A DNA stretch of 64,000 bases from Algoriphagus kandeliae (GCF_004571135.1 NZ_SPSB01000001.1:868001-932000); one strand, 5' to 3'; numbered from the stretch's first letter, positions 35,089 to 43,710 are shown. Program-made: numbers and translations. Notes: generated by a model not told the origin, from the sequence alone.

Positions 35089-36549
35089 ATGAAAGAAAAT
35101 TCAAACAAGCCGGAAAATTCAAGAAGAAACTTTATCAAAGGTGCCACTCTAGCCATGACGGGATTTTACATTGTTCCTCGTCATGTATTAGGTGGGCCAG
35201 GTTTTATAGCACCTAGTGACAAACTTCGAGTTGCAGGAATTGGCGTAGGAGGAATGGGATACAATGATGTGAGTGGAGTCTTTCGAAGCGGAAAAGCAGA
35301 TATTGTGGCGCTTTGTGATGTAGATGACACTAGGGCAAAAAGAAGCAGAGAAGAGCATCCAAAAGCTGCATATTACAAGGATTTCCGGGTGATGTTGGAA
35401 AAGGAACAAAATAATATTGATGCAGTCACTGTATCAACACCTGACCATATGCATGCAGTCCAAGCCATGATGGCTATGAAAATGGGAAAACATGTTTATG
35501 TACAAAAACCACTCTCCCATGATATTTATGAGGCCAGAATGTTAACAGAGGCTGCAGAAAAATATAAGGTGGTTACCCAAATGGGAAACCAAGGTTCATC
35601 GGGAGACGGAGTCCGTAAAATGGTGGAATGGTATAATGCTGGACTTATCGGAGAGGCTACCAAGGTTTATTCCTGGACCAATCGTCCGGTTTGGCCTCAA
35701 GGTATTCCTTGGCCAACCGAGGCACAAACTCCACCTGCGGATTTAGATTGGGATCTTTGGCTGGGAACGGCTCCCTATCGTGACTATGTTGGAAATCTCG
35801 TGCCCTTCAATTGGCGAGGATGGTGGGATTATGGTACTGGAGCCTTAGGTGATATGGCATGTCACATTATGGAGCCACCATTCCGAGTTCTGGGACTTGG
35901 TTATCCAAAATCAGCGGAATGTTCTGTGGGTTCTGTCTATGTCGGTGAATTTCAAAGGGGATATTTCCCTGATAGTTGCCCTCCCTCCTCACACATTACT
36001 TTAAGATTTGATATGCCGGGTGGGAAGGAATTGGAGTTCCACTGGATGGATGGAGGAATACAACCTACAAGACCGGAAGAACTGGAACCAAATGAAGTAA
36101 TGGGTGATGGTGGTAATGGTGTGATTATCGAAGGAACGGCAGGAAAAATGATGTGTTCCACTTATGGAATTGATCCAAAACTTTTACCAACTTCCAAAAA
36201 CCAATACATTCAAGTTCCTGAGACAGAATATCGAGTTCCAGGTGGAGATAGAGGTCATTATAATAACTGGGTAGAAGCTTGTATTGCAGGACATGGTTCT
36301 GAAGAATATAAGCGTTTAAGCTCTCCATTTAGTGTAGCTGGTCCATTGACTGAATCTGTTCTCATGGGAAATTTAGCTATCAGAAGTTATGATTATCGTG
36401 TTCAAAGGCCAGGTGGAAATGCAAATCAGTTTGATTATCCAGGCCGAGGAATAAAGCTGGTTTGGGATGGGCCGAATATGAAAATCACCAACTTCGAACC
36501 CGCAAACCAATTTGTAAAAAGAACCTACCGAGAAGGATATAGCCTTTAA
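35089..36549 (+). CDS. Tat-exported Gfo/Idh/MocA family oxidoreductase
   Basis: 486 residues with a twin-arginine signal (SRRNFIKGATLAMTG, Arg12-Arg13). The Rossmann domain shows VAGIGVGGMG near residue 47, and the family EKP motif reads VQKPLSHD near 140. The substrate domain has FNWRGWWDYGTGALGDMACH, typical of Bacteroidota sugar-acting members. Exported members with tightly bound NAD carry out sugar oxidation, hydrolysis or epimerisation in the periplasm. The 23-bp palindrome upstream suggests substrate-linked control. It is flanked by GH20 on the other side of the promoter region, which hints at glycan use. Confidence 0.92.
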   Translation: MKENSNKPENSRRNFIKGATLAMTGFYIVPRHVLGGPGFIAPSDKLRVAGIGVGGMGYNDVSGVFRSGKADIVALCDVDDTRAKRSREEHPKAAYYKDFRVMLEKEQNNIDAVTVSTPDHMHAVQAMMAMKMGKHVYVQKPLSHDIYEARMLTEAAEKYKVVTQMGNQGSSGDGVRKMVEWYNAGLIGEATKVYSWTNRPVWPQGIPWPTEAQTPPADLDWDLWLGTAPYRDYVGNLVPFNWRGWWDYGTGALGDMACHIMEPPFRVLGLGYPKSAECSVGSVYVGEFQRGYFPDSCPPSSHITLRFDMPGGKELEFHWMDGGIQPTRPEELEPNEVMGDGGNGVIIEGTAGKMMCSTYGIDPKLLPTSKNQYIQVPETEYRVPGGDRGHYNNWVEACIAGHGSEEYKRLSSPFSVAGPLTESVLMGNLAIRSYDYRVQRPGGNANQFDYPGRGIKLVWDGPNMKITNFEPANQFVKRTYREGYSL

Positions 36550-36551
36550 GC

Positions 36552-36580
36552 AAAAAGCCCGATTGAATCGGGCTTTTTTT
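36552..36580. terminator. Bidirectional terminator between oxidoreductase and OmpA-like genes
   Basis: GCCCGAT (36557-36563) pairs with ATCGGGC (36567-36573) with A and T runs on both sides. It ends both convergent genes. Confidence 0.85.
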
Positions 36581-38204
36581 AGTTTTCTACCGTAATCTCA
36601 ACTCTTCTATTTTTACTTCTTCCTGCTTCAGTCGCATTGGAGGCTATGGGTCTTGTACCTCCCCAGCCTGAAATGCGAAGACGCTCAAATGCAACTCCTT
36701 TTTCCACCAAATAATCTCTGACAGATGTAGCCCGATCCAAAGACAATGCTTTATTTAGTCCTGGATCACCCGCATTATCAGTGTGCCCACTTATCCGAAT
36801 GATCACTTCCGGATTTTCATTTAAAAATTTTGCTATTTGATCGAGGAATTCCATGGTAGCACTTCCTTCTAGTTCAGCTGTACCTCGTTTAAAACCAACT
36901 TGATCAAGTAATAGACTATTTCCTGCCTCAGCTCTAGTCATCAAAATCACATTGGGTTCACTTTTTCTCAAGGAAGAAATAGATATCGTGATTGGGAAAA
37001 ATTGTGGAGCTTCAAACCTCAAAAATCCGGCTTTTGGTTGGATTTCAGATAGTCTAATTGAATTTGGATCTAACTCATCTTTGGAATTACTTTCTCCCAA
37101 AAAAACCGCGAAACCCTCAACTCGAGTCCTATTTTTTTGATCAATCACTAGCCACCTTAATGGCTCTTCTTCAATTTTCACTTCTTTCTCTTCCAATCGA
37201 ACTTCTGGAATCCCTACTGCGCTTGAAGGAAAAATCGGTTTGAGCTCAGATACTTTTGTCGAGGATTCACTTTGCTCAGTTTGGCCAATTGCTACAGTAG
37301 CAGGAGCCTCGAAATCAGTAGGAATCTCTAGTCGTACAGGGTTTCTAAAAGTGACTAAATCGGCAAAACCATCACTGTTTTGAGTGGTAGTCCAAACTAC
37401 TTCTTGGTCTGAAATAAAAGCAACAGAGCTTTCAGATCCTGTACTATTTATTTGAACCCATTTCTTTGGGGCACTCCATTGATCAAAAGATTCTGAAAGT
37501 TTTTTGGCAATGAAAATATCCTTTCCTTCCGCTCCAACCTGCATATTGGATGAAAAATAAAGAAGATTTGAATCAGGGTCAAAAAATGGACTAATCTCTT
37601 GTCCCGGTGTATTAATCACATTCCCAAGATGTTCTGGTTTCGACCATTGAACAGTCCCAATTTTTTTGCTTACATAGATATCTTCATTTCCTCTAGAATC
37701 AGCTCTATTTCCAGATAAGAAAATCAAACTCCCACCTTTAGCAACTCTTCCAGAAACCTTCCCTTCGAATTCAGAAAGCCCTTCCATAGATATTTGTCGA
37801 AGAAAATTCCAATCACTTCCAAATTTTGAATATTGAAAAATCCCGTTTCTTTCAGACCCTTGATGATAAACTAAAAGAGTCAAAAGGTCTTCTAAACCCA
37901 AGGCTATATCATATCCTGAGGTACTTAAATCAGGTCTGTGTATCGCTTCAGACCAATTGCCCTCCGCATCCTTTTTAGTCATCCAAATATCCCCAGGGTC
38001 AGTAATACCACCTTGATTTTGAAAGTGATTAGCTCTCGTAAATAAAAGCACCCCATCTCCTATCCAAACAGGATTCTGATCATCCTGAGGACTGTTTGCT
38101 CCGGATAAATTTTGAATCTCTTGAGCCTTTACAAAGGTGGAAATAAAAAAAGCAAGCAGAGAAACTCTGCCTGCCTGAAGAATGTACGATTTAATAATTT
38201 TCAT
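36579..38204 (-). CDS. OmpA-family protein with PD40 (WD40-like) repeats
   Basis: 541 residues. Signal peptide (about 1-27), then PD40 beta-propeller repeats (about 40-290) such as EISPFFDPDSNLLYFSSN, then a linker and a C-terminal OmpA peptidoglycan-binding domain (about 420-541) with ISGHTDNAGDPGLNKALSLD and NRRVEI. It tethers the outer membrane to the wall and may display a propeller for protein contacts; similar proteins accompany gliding and T9SS loci, but no such genes are here. It lies 1 nt after the deoxyhypusine synthase-like gene and so forms an operon with it. Confidence 0.9.
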   Translation of the reverse strand: MKIIKSYILQAGRVSLLAFFISTFVKAQEIQNLSGANSPQDDQNPVWIGDGVLLFTRANHFQNQGGITDPGDIWMTKKDAEGNWSEAIHRPDLSTSGYDIALGLEDLLTLLVYHQGSERNGIFQYSKFGSDWNFLRQISMEGLSEFEGKVSGRVAKGGSLIFLSGNRADSRGNEDIYVSKKIGTVQWSKPEHLGNVINTPGQEISPFFDPDSNLLYFSSNMQVGAEGKDIFIAKKLSESFDQWSAPKKWVQINSTGSESSVAFISDQEVVWTTTQNSDGFADLVTFRNPVRLEIPTDFEAPATVAIGQTEQSESSTKVSELKPIFPSSAVGIPEVRLEEKEVKIEEEPLRWLVIDQKNRTRVEGFAVFLGESNSKDELDPNSIRLSEIQPKAGFLRFEAPQFFPITISISSLRKSEPNVILMTRAEAGNSLLLDQVGFKRGTAELEGSATMEFLDQIAKFLNENPEVIIRISGHTDNAGDPGLNKALSLDRATSVRDYLVEKGVAFERLRISGWGGTRPIASNATEAGRSKNRRVEITVEN

Positions 38205-38205
38205 T

Positions 38206-39177
38206 TTACTGATCTAATACTATAGCAAACACCAGCGGTGCTACAATGGTGGCATCGGATTCGATGATAAATTTTGGAGTTTCCAAACCTAGTTTACCCC
38301 AAGTAATTTTCTCATTAGGAACCGCACCAGAATAAGACCCATACGAAGTGGTCGAATCCGAAATTTGGCAGAAATATCCCCAAAGTGGGACGTTATCTCT
38401 TTGCAAATCCTGATGAAGCATTGGGACTACGCAGATCGGGAAGTCTCCTGCAATACCACCACCAATTTGGAAGAATCCAACTTTGCTCTCTTCAGTGGCA
38501 TTCTTGGTGTACCATTCAGCCAAATACATCATGTATTCAATACCTGAACGAACAGTATGGACATTTTTTACATCCCCTGATATAACATGCCCTGCAAACA
38601 TATTGCCAAGCGTTGAGTCTTCCCAACCCGGAACGATGATAGGCAGATTCTTTTTTGCAGCTTCTAAAAGCCAGGAGTTTTTGGGATCAATTTGGAAAGA
38701 ATCGTCCAATTTTCCCGATAAAAGGATTTTGTAAAAAAATTCATGTGGGAAGTAAGCCTCTCCTGCTTGATCTGCTTTTACCCATTCTTCCAAAATCACA
38801 TTTTCAATTCTTCTCATTGCTTCCATTTCTGGAATACAGGTATCAGTCACCCGATTCATGTGCCGATCCAACAAATCTTGCTCCTCCTCAGGAGATAAAT
38901 CACGGTAATTCGGAATCCGCTCGTAGTAATCATGAGCTACCAAATTGAACACATCCTCTTCCAAATTCGCACCTGTACAAGTAATGATCTGAACCTTATC
39001 CTGGCGAATCATTTCTGCCAAAGAAATACCTAACTCAGCAGTAGACATTGCTCCGGCTAAAGTGATCATCATTTTTCCACCTTCATCCAAATGTTTTTTA
39101 TACGCATCAGCCGCATCAATCAAAGCTGCTGCATTGAAGTGGCGGTAATGATGTTTCAAAAATTCCGTGATCTTCAT
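38206..39177 (-). CDS. Deoxyhypusine synthase-like protein
   Basis: 323 residues of the deoxyhypusine synthase family. The NAD/spermidine region reads TSYGSYSGAVPNE, and the catalytic Lys is kept at Lys295 in ITWGKLGLE. GGGIAGDFPICVV is the glycine-rich NAD segment. In eukaryotes and archaea the family modifies eIF5A with spermidine; bacteria lack eIF5A, so bacterial homologues are thought to work in polyamine chemistry (for example homospermidine-type reactions). Coupling to an OmpA-like envelope gene 1 nt downstream is odd. Substrate is uncertain. Confidence 0.9.
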   Translation of the reverse strand: MKITEFLKHHYRHFNAAALIDAADAYKKHLDEGGKMMITLAGAMSTAELGISLAEMIRQDKVQIITCTGANLEEDVFNLVAHDYYERIPNYRDLSPEEEQDLLDRHMNRVTDTCIPEMEAMRRIENVILEEWVKADQAGEAYFPHEFFYKILLSGKLDDSFQIDPKNSWLLEAAKKNLPIIVPGWEDSTLGNMFAGHVISGDVKNVHTVRSGIEYMMYLAEWYTKNATEESKVGFFQIGGGIAGDFPICVVPMLHQDLQRDNVPLWGYFCQISDSTTSYGSYSGAVPNEKITWGKLGLETPKFIIESDATIVAPLVFAIVLDQ

Positions 39178-39203
39178 GATATGTGTTTTTTAAAATTGAA
39201 GCA

Positions 39204-39211
39204 CAAAAATA
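39204..39211 (-). promoter_or_regulatory. Candidate -7 promoter box for DHS-like/OmpA operon
   Basis: The minus strand reads TATTTTTG, 26 nt before the start at 39177 and downstream of the terminator of the previous gene, where a promoter must lie. The -33 box is not obvious. Confidence 0.35.
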
Positions 39212-39226
39212 CCTAAAATAAGGCAT

Positions 39227-39251
39227 AAAAAAACCCGGACTAGCCGGGTTT
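39227..39251 (-). terminator. Terminator after Skp-like gene
   Basis: AAACCCGG (39231-39238) and CCGGGTTT (39244-39251) form the stem; on the minus strand seven T follow. Confidence 0.85.
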
Positions 39252-39269
39252 GTTCTCCATTGATTCAGT

Positions 39270-39866
39270 TTATTTCTCTATAGCAGTTGAAGATGCGTAT
39301 TCTTGGTTCAAACCAGTCACTACCTCTTCAGTCAAATCCAAAGCATCTTTTCCATACCAAACGGCTCCTCCTCTGGTATAGCTAAGGATAAGATCCAAAC
39401 CTTGTTCATCGGCGTATTTTTTCAAATATGCTTGAACTTTATCGTAAACTTCGCTGTAAAGGGAAGACTCATCAGTTGCTAATTCCTGCATCAAGTTATC
39501 CCGATACGTCATCAAGTTTTGCTCTTTTTTCAAAAGCTCTTCTTGTTTTGCTCGCTGCTGATTTGGAGTCATATTTCCACCTGTTTGCTGGAAATTAGCC
39601 ACCTCTTGCTCAAACCCACGAGCTCTACTTTGAAGATCACCTTCGAATTTTTTTCCTTTTTCGGTCAACTCCTCTGATTTTACCTTGAAGTATTCATACT
39701 TACTGATTACACTATCTGTGTAAACGTAAGCTACTTTCAAATCAGAAAATGAAGCATTTGCTTCTGGTTGTGAAGTTGTCTCAGAAGTTTCAGTAGCTTT
39801 TGGCTGACAAGCAAATGCCACCAACAAAATTCCAAAGGATACAAAGATGGGTAATACTTTTTTCAC
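39270..39866 (-). CDS. OmpH/Skp family lipoprotein, GTG start
   Basis: 198 residues from the GTG complementary to 39864-39866. The frame extends to an ATG at 39923, but a promoter (39895-39923) overlaps that region, and the GTG start gives a clean lipoprotein signal (KKVLPIFVSFGILLVAFAC). The mature part is a long coiled coil (about 60-150) with GKKFEGDLQSRARGFEQEV, then LDLILSYTRGGAVWYGKDALDLTEEV, the Skp/OmpH C-terminal pattern. Skp proteins are periplasmic chaperones for outer-membrane proteins; the lipid anchor makes this a tethered variant. Confidence 0.88.
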   Translation of the reverse strand: MKKVLPIFVSFGILLVAFACQPKATETSETTSQPEANASFSDLKVAYVYTDSVISKYEYFKVKSEELTEKGKKFEGDLQSRARGFEQEVANFQQTGGNMTPNQQRAKQEELLKKEQNLMTYRDNLMQELATDESSLYSEVYDKVQAYLKKYADEQGLDLILSYTRGGAVWYGKDALDLTEEVVTGLNQEYASSTAIEK

Positions 39867-39894
39867 GATTAATTCTTTATAGTTGACAAGGGCG

Positions 39895-39923
39895 CAAATA
39901 TAAAGAAAGAATTGATTTTCCAA
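39895..39923 (-). promoter_or_regulatory. Bacteroidota-type promoter of the Skp-like gene
   Basis: On the minus strand: TTG (39923-39921), 18 nt, TATATTTG (39902-39895). This matches the TTG-N17-23-TAnnTTTG consensus and places transcription about 25 nt before the GTG at 39866. An inverted repeat CAAGAG/CTCTTG (39921-39926 and 39934-39939) overlaps the -33 element. Confidence 0.6.
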
Positions 39924-39960
39924 GAGTCAGAAGCTCTTGCCCACTCTTAAATAATCCTAA

Positions 39961-40863
39961 TCAGAAAAATAACTCCTGTGCCAAACGGTAAACCTGCGCA
40001 TGGGCTTCGATGATATGACGGATTTGAGGACTATATCCACCTCCCATGCAGCACATTACCGGTATTTTGTTTTTTCGGGCCAAAGATAGGACTAAATGAT
40101 CCCGCTTTTGAATACCGGCAAGACTCATACCCAATCGTCCTAATTTGTCGGTTTTGAGTACATCTACTCCTGACTGGTAAATAATAAACTCCGGTTCAAA
40201 CTTTTCAATCAATCTAGGAAGATGGTTTTCCAATAATTTTAAATAAGCATCATCTCCAATACCATCCGGAAGCTCTATATCTAAATCAGATTTTTCTTTT
40301 CGATGGGGATAATTCTTTTGACCATGCATGCTAAAGGTGAAAACTTCAGGTCTTCTTTGAAAAATAGCTGCTGTTCCATTTCCCTGATGTACATCCAAAT
40401 CAACGACCAAAACTTTTTGAACTGAACCGGAAGAAATCAAGTGATCAGCTGCTAAAGCAATATCATTCAATAAGCAAAACCCTTCACCCCGATCAGTAAA
40501 TGCATGATGAGTACCCCCCGCAATATTCATCGCAATCCCATCTGACAAGGCAAACTGAGCAGCTTGTACCGACCCTCCCATGATGAGAATTTCTCGCTTA
40601 ACTAAGGCTTCACTCAAAGGAAAACCTGTTGCACGCTCCTCTGATCTGCTCAAAGATAGCCCCTTCAACTTTCCCCAATAAATGGGATCGTGAACCTTTA
40701 TTATTTCGGTTTCTTCTAAGGCTATTGGTCTGTAAAAATTCGCTGGAGTAACTGTTCCTTCATAGACTAGCTGCTCAGGAAGCAACTCGTATTTTTCCAT
40801 CGGGAAGCGATGCCCCGGTGGCAATTGGTGTGCATATTCGGGTGACCAGGCAATTTTAAGCAT
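39961..40863 (-). CDS. Histone deacetylase superfamily protein (AcuC/acetylpolyamine amidohydrolase-like)
   Basis: 300 residues, the length of bacterial class II-like HDACs. Active site: His119-His120 in GGTHHAF, the zinc ligands Asp157 and His159 in DLDVHQGNG, Asp234 in SGVDVL, and Tyr277 in GGGY. It should deacetylate a small acetylated amine or a protein lysine in the cytoplasm. The neighbouring DHS-like gene raises a possible polyamine link, but the Skp-like gene lies between them, so this is weak inference. Confidence 0.93.
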   Translation of the reverse strand: MLKIAWSPEYAHQLPPGHRFPMEKYELLPEQLVYEGTVTPANFYRPIALEETEIIKVHDPIYWGKLKGLSLSRSEERATGFPLSEALVKREILIMGGSVQAAQFALSDGIAMNIAGGTHHAFTDRGEGFCLLNDIALAADHLISSGSVQKVLVVDLDVHQGNGTAAIFQRRPEVFTFSMHGQKNYPHRKEKSDLDIELPDGIGDDAYLKLLENHLPRLIEKFEPEFIIYQSGVDVLKTDKLGRLGMSLAGIQKRDHLVLSLARKNKIPVMCCMGGGYSPQIRHIIEAHAQVYRLAQELFF

Positions 40864-40893
40864 AAAAAAAACGCTTGATTTTTAACAAGCGTT
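40864..40893 (-). terminator. Terminator after the acidic hypothetical gene
   Basis: AACGCTTG (40870-40877) and CAAGCGTT (40886-40893) with a 7-T run on the minus strand. It sits immediately before the HDAC-like start codon, so HDAC expression depends on read-through or an internal promoter. Confidence 0.8.
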
Positions 40894-40917
40894 AGACTGA
40901 AATGTTACGATTAATTT

Positions 40918-41478
40918 TTAAACATCCTCTTCTTCCGATTGGAAAGAATACATGGTTTCGTCCAATTGGATTGTATCATCATTAAATTCCAAGATAAATT
41001 TTTGGATTAATGCATCATCAATATGATCGACATTTAAAGCTACGTCTACACCAATCCCATAATCATGGTGGGTATCGATATCGACAAATTCTTGCACCTT
41101 CACAGATTCCTCTTCCTCTATCTCCATGATCATTTCGGTGATAAACCAACCAATCTCTTCTTCTTCACTAGATAATGGAATCAAATTTCCATTCTCATCT
41201 TCTTCATAGCGAATACCATTGAAATTGGGAAATTTCTTAGCAGCTTCATGCTCAGCCAATTCATAAACCTCACTCGCATGATGAAGTCTTAGCGTGTAAA
41301 GGGCTGCATCATAGATCACTTCCTTGCCTTCATACATGCCAATAAAATAGAAATTGACATATTCGTCAGAATTTTCAGCTTCCGGAACCAAATAGTATGG
41401 CTTTCCAGAAGACTCGAGAGAACTCCGAAGTTTTTCAATCTCTTTTGGGTCAAAGCCTGGGTTTTCCAAAGAATTCAT
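40918..41478 (-). CDS. Conserved acidic hypothetical protein
   Basis: 186 residues, strongly acidic, with Glu runs in the middle (SSEEEEIGW and EIEEEES). Patterns include NFYFIGMYEGKEVIYDAALYTLRLHH and HDYGIGVDVALNVDHID. No signal peptide or membrane helix. No family is recognised. It is divergent from the AlbA_2-domain gene at 41556, with a 16-bp perfect palindrome between them. Confidence 0.8.
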   Translation of the reverse strand: MNSLENPGFDPKEIEKLRSSLESSGKPYYLVPEAENSDEYVNFYFIGMYEGKEVIYDAALYTLRLHHASEVYELAEHEAAKKFPNFNGIRYEEDENGNLIPLSSEEEEIGWFITEMIMEIEEEESVKVQEFVDIDTHHDYGIGVDVALNVDHIDDALIQKFILEFNDDTIQLDETMYSFQSEEEDV

Positions 41479-41502
41479 TATTGAAAGTTTTTATATCGGA
41501 CT

Positions 41503-41518
41503 AGAAAGTTAACTTTCT
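41503..41518. promoter_or_regulatory. 16-bp perfect palindrome in a divergent promoter region
   Basis: AGAAAGTTAACTTTCT is perfectly symmetric and lies in the 77-bp gap between genes starting at 41478 (minus) and 41556 (plus). Its place suits an operator that controls both genes. Confidence 0.5.
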
Positions 41519-41555
41519 CCAACTAATAACAAAGAAAATTGATAGCAAATCGCTG

Positions 41556-41999
41556 ATGAATAAAGATAAATTTGAAAACTTTGACCAAGAAAGCTTCCAA
41601 TCTATCCTAAAATCAAAAGAAGGAACTCGGCTGGACCGAAAACTGAAAATCACTTCCCAAGAAAAAATTGCAAAAACCATTGCTGCGATGGCCAATACTG
41701 AAGGAGGCGAATTATTGGTTGGGATTTCGGATCAAGGCCATCTTATCGGAATAGATCCGGAAGAAGAAATGTTCATGATACGAACAGCAAATGAACGATT
41801 TTGCAAGCCATCTGCTGAGCTCGATTTTCGTACAATTCAATTCTTGGATTATGATTCCAATCCACTTGAACCAATGGAGAAGTACTTTTTAATTGTAAAA
41901 ATTTCGAAATCTCCAGGAATTAACTGCTTCGATAAGAAGGGAAATTCAAAATACTACATCCGAAAAAATGATCGTACAGTTTCAGTTGTCAGTACTTAA
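41556..41999 (+). CDS. AlbA_2 (Schlafen-like ATP-binding) domain protein
   Basis: 147 residues made of one AlbA_2 domain: EGTRLDRKLKITSQEKIAKTIAAMANTEGGELLVGISDQGHLIG has the family pattern of a helix followed by the GGxLxxGxxDxG loop. The domain binds nucleic acid or nucleotides and is often joined to a helix-turn-helix; here the HTH part is absent. It overlaps the convergent holin-like gene by 18 nt. Confidence 0.85.
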   Translation: MNKDKFENFDQESFQSILKSKEGTRLDRKLKITSQEKIAKTIAAMANTEGGELLVGISDQGHLIGIDPEEEMFMIRTANERFCKPSAELDFRTIQFLDYDSNPLEPMEKYFLIVKISKSPGINCFDKKGNSKYYIRKNDRTVSVVST

Positions 42000-42347
42000 A
42001 CTATTACCAAACAAGGAATTGATGATACTTAAAACAACTGCAAACAAAAGAGCCCACCAAAAACTATCGACCACAAATCCAGGAATAAAATAATCGGCAA
42101 TCATTACGGTAAGTGCATTGATGACCAACAGGAATAATCCGAGTGTGACGATCGTCAAAGGAAAAGTAAGGATGATCATCAATGGCTTGATGGTGATGTT
42201 GATCAGGATTAAAACAGCGGCCAACAAAAAGCCAGTGATCCAAGAATCAATGTGAATACCAGGTAACAAAAATTGGGCAATCAATACGGCGATTCCACCC
42301 AAAATAATTTTCACCAAAAAAGAGGATGCTTTGCTTTCAGAGCTCAT
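41982..42347 (-). CDS. Phage holin family (Phage_holin_4_2-like) membrane protein
   Basis: 121 residues with four membrane helices and the pattern LAAVLILINITIKPLMIILTFPLTIVTLGLF typical of PF04020. Despite the name, most bacterial members are chromosomal small membrane proteins with no phage nearby, and no other phage gene is seen here. Function unknown. Overlaps the AlbA_2 gene tail-to-tail by 18 nt. Confidence 0.88.
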   Translation of the reverse strand: MSSESKASSFLVKIILGGIAVLIAQFLLPGIHIDSWITGFLLAAVLILINITIKPLMIILTFPLTIVTLGLFLLVINALTVMIADYFIPGFVVDSFWWALLFAVVLSIINSLFGNSLSTDN

Positions 42348-42439
42348 GATTTTTGTCAGTTTTCACTTCTAATTTATTCAATTCCAACAAATATTCACCA
42401 CTGCTCAAATTCCATCCCTGCATTTCCAAGATGATCGGC

Positions 42440-42447
42440 TATATTTG
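42440..42447 (+). promoter_or_regulatory. Candidate -7 promoter box for desaturase gene
   Basis: TATATTTG lies 26 nt before the GTG start at 42474. A partial -33 (CTG at 42418-42420, 19 nt away) is weak. Confidence 0.35.
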
Positions 42448-42473
42448 TCAAAAACCAAATTAACTTAATACGA

Positions 42474-43223
42474 GTGATTATCATTATTTTCTTCTTATTG
42501 CACTGGTACTTCTCCTTATTCTGCCAGAGTTTCTTCCTTCACCGATATGCTGCCCACCAAATGTTTGTCATGAATAAGTATTGGGAGCGCTTTTTCTACA
42601 TTTTCACCTGGATTTGGCAAGGTAGCTCTTACCTTTCTCCAAGAGCTTATGCAATTCTTCACAGGATGCACCATGCTTACAGCGATACGCCAAAAGATCC
42701 TCATTCCCCACATCATACTGAAAACTTGTTTACCATGATGTGGAAGACAAAAAACATTTACAATGATTATTTCTCTTTCAGATTAAAACCTGAAGAGCGT
42801 TTTTCAAAAGATATCCCAGACTGGAAGAATTTCGACAAGTTTGCCGATAATATGGGAGTGCGAGTAGCTTGGGGGATTTTTTATGTCTTAATCTATGTGC
42901 TTTGTATCTCAGTATTCGAACTTACGGGAACGCACTGGTGGATGTATTTCTTACTTCCAATACATTTCTTAATGGGTCCTGTCCATGGTGCTATTGTTAA
43001 TTGGAGTGGACATAAATATGGTTATGCAAACTTTGATAACAACGATAAATCAAAAAACAGTCTCCTATTGGATGTATTGATGCTTGGTGAGCTTTTCCAA
43101 AACAATCATCATAAACTACCAAACAGACCCAACTTTGCTGTAAAATGGTATGAATTTGATCCCACTTATCCTATCGTGAAACTCTTACACGCATCAGGGA
43201 TTATACGATTAAGAACGGTTTAA
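42474..43223 (+). CDS. Acyl-CoA/fatty acid desaturase, GTG start
   Basis: 249 residues beginning at GTG 42474; no ATG lies between the promoter box and the first conserved segment. The three His boxes of membrane desaturases are present: HRYAAH (23-28), HRMHH (63-67) and NNHHK near 217. These bind the di-iron centre. It should introduce a double bond into an acyl chain, adjusting membrane fluidity. Monocistronic, with a terminator 7 nt after the stop. Confidence 0.9.
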   Translation: MIIIIFFLLHWYFSLFCQSFFLHRYAAHQMFVMNKYWERFFYIFTWIWQGSSYLSPRAYAILHRMHHAYSDTPKDPHSPHHTENLFTMMWKTKNIYNDYFSFRLKPEERFSKDIPDWKNFDKFADNMGVRVAWGIFYVLIYVLCISVFELTGTHWWMYFLLPIHFLMGPVHGAIVNWSGHKYGYANFDNNDKSKNSLLLDVLMLGELFQNNHHKLPNRPNFAVKWYEFDPTYPIVKLLHASGIIRLRTV

Positions 43224-43229
43224 ACTAAG

Positions 43230-43253
43230 AAGGAGCTTTTGGCTCTTTTTTTT
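43230..43253 (+). terminator. Terminator after desaturase gene
   Basis: AAGGAGC pairs with GCTCTTT (one G-T pair) around TTTTG, followed by T. Confidence 0.7.
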
Positions 43254-43380
43254 ATTCCCCTGATTATTAAACAATTAGAAAATTCTTCAACTAAATAGTA
43301 TTATTAATTCCATTATTTTTTTGGAATTAAGAAACTAAACCAATAATTTTCTGAGGATTAAAAACTTAACACAAACACCT

Positions 43381-43710
43381 ATGAAACCATTAACTAGAGC
43401 AGAAGAGGAAATCATGCAAATCCTCTGGGATATCGAACGGGGATTTGTTAAAGATATCCTTGTACCTATGCCCGAGCCCAAGCCGGCTTACAATACGGTA
43501 TCAACTATCGTCCGAATTTTGGAAAGAAAAGGTTTCGTAAGCCATAAGTCCTATGGTAAAAGCCACGAGTATTTTCCAATTGTATCCAAGGACGAGTATC
43601 GGACCTTCATCATTAAAAGAATGCTTGAAGGATACTTTGATAGCTCATTTGCTAAGTTGACTAAGTTCTTCAAAGAAGACGAAACACTTAACAACAAGAA
43701 CTATCAGTAA
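43381..43710 (+). CDS. BlaI/MecI/CopY family transcriptional regulator
   Basis: 109 residues with the family winged helix: LTRAEEEIMQILWDIERGFVKDIL, then NTVSTIVRILERKGFV (recognition helix) and a C-terminal dimerisation region. Usual partners are a BlaR1/M56 sensor protease gene and a target operon. None follows; the next gene is on the other strand. It is an orphan copy, with an unknown target. Confidence 0.92.
   Translation: MKPLTRAEEEIMQILWDIERGFVKDILVPMPEPKPAYNTVSTIVRILERKGFVSHKSYGKSHEYFPIVSKDEYRTFIIKRMLEGYFDSSFAKLTKFFKEDETLNNKNYQ

Noticed and set aside
41982..42347. Holin-like gene as evidence of a prophage
   Set aside because: No other phage gene, integrase or attachment site is present, and PF04020 members are often chromosomal.
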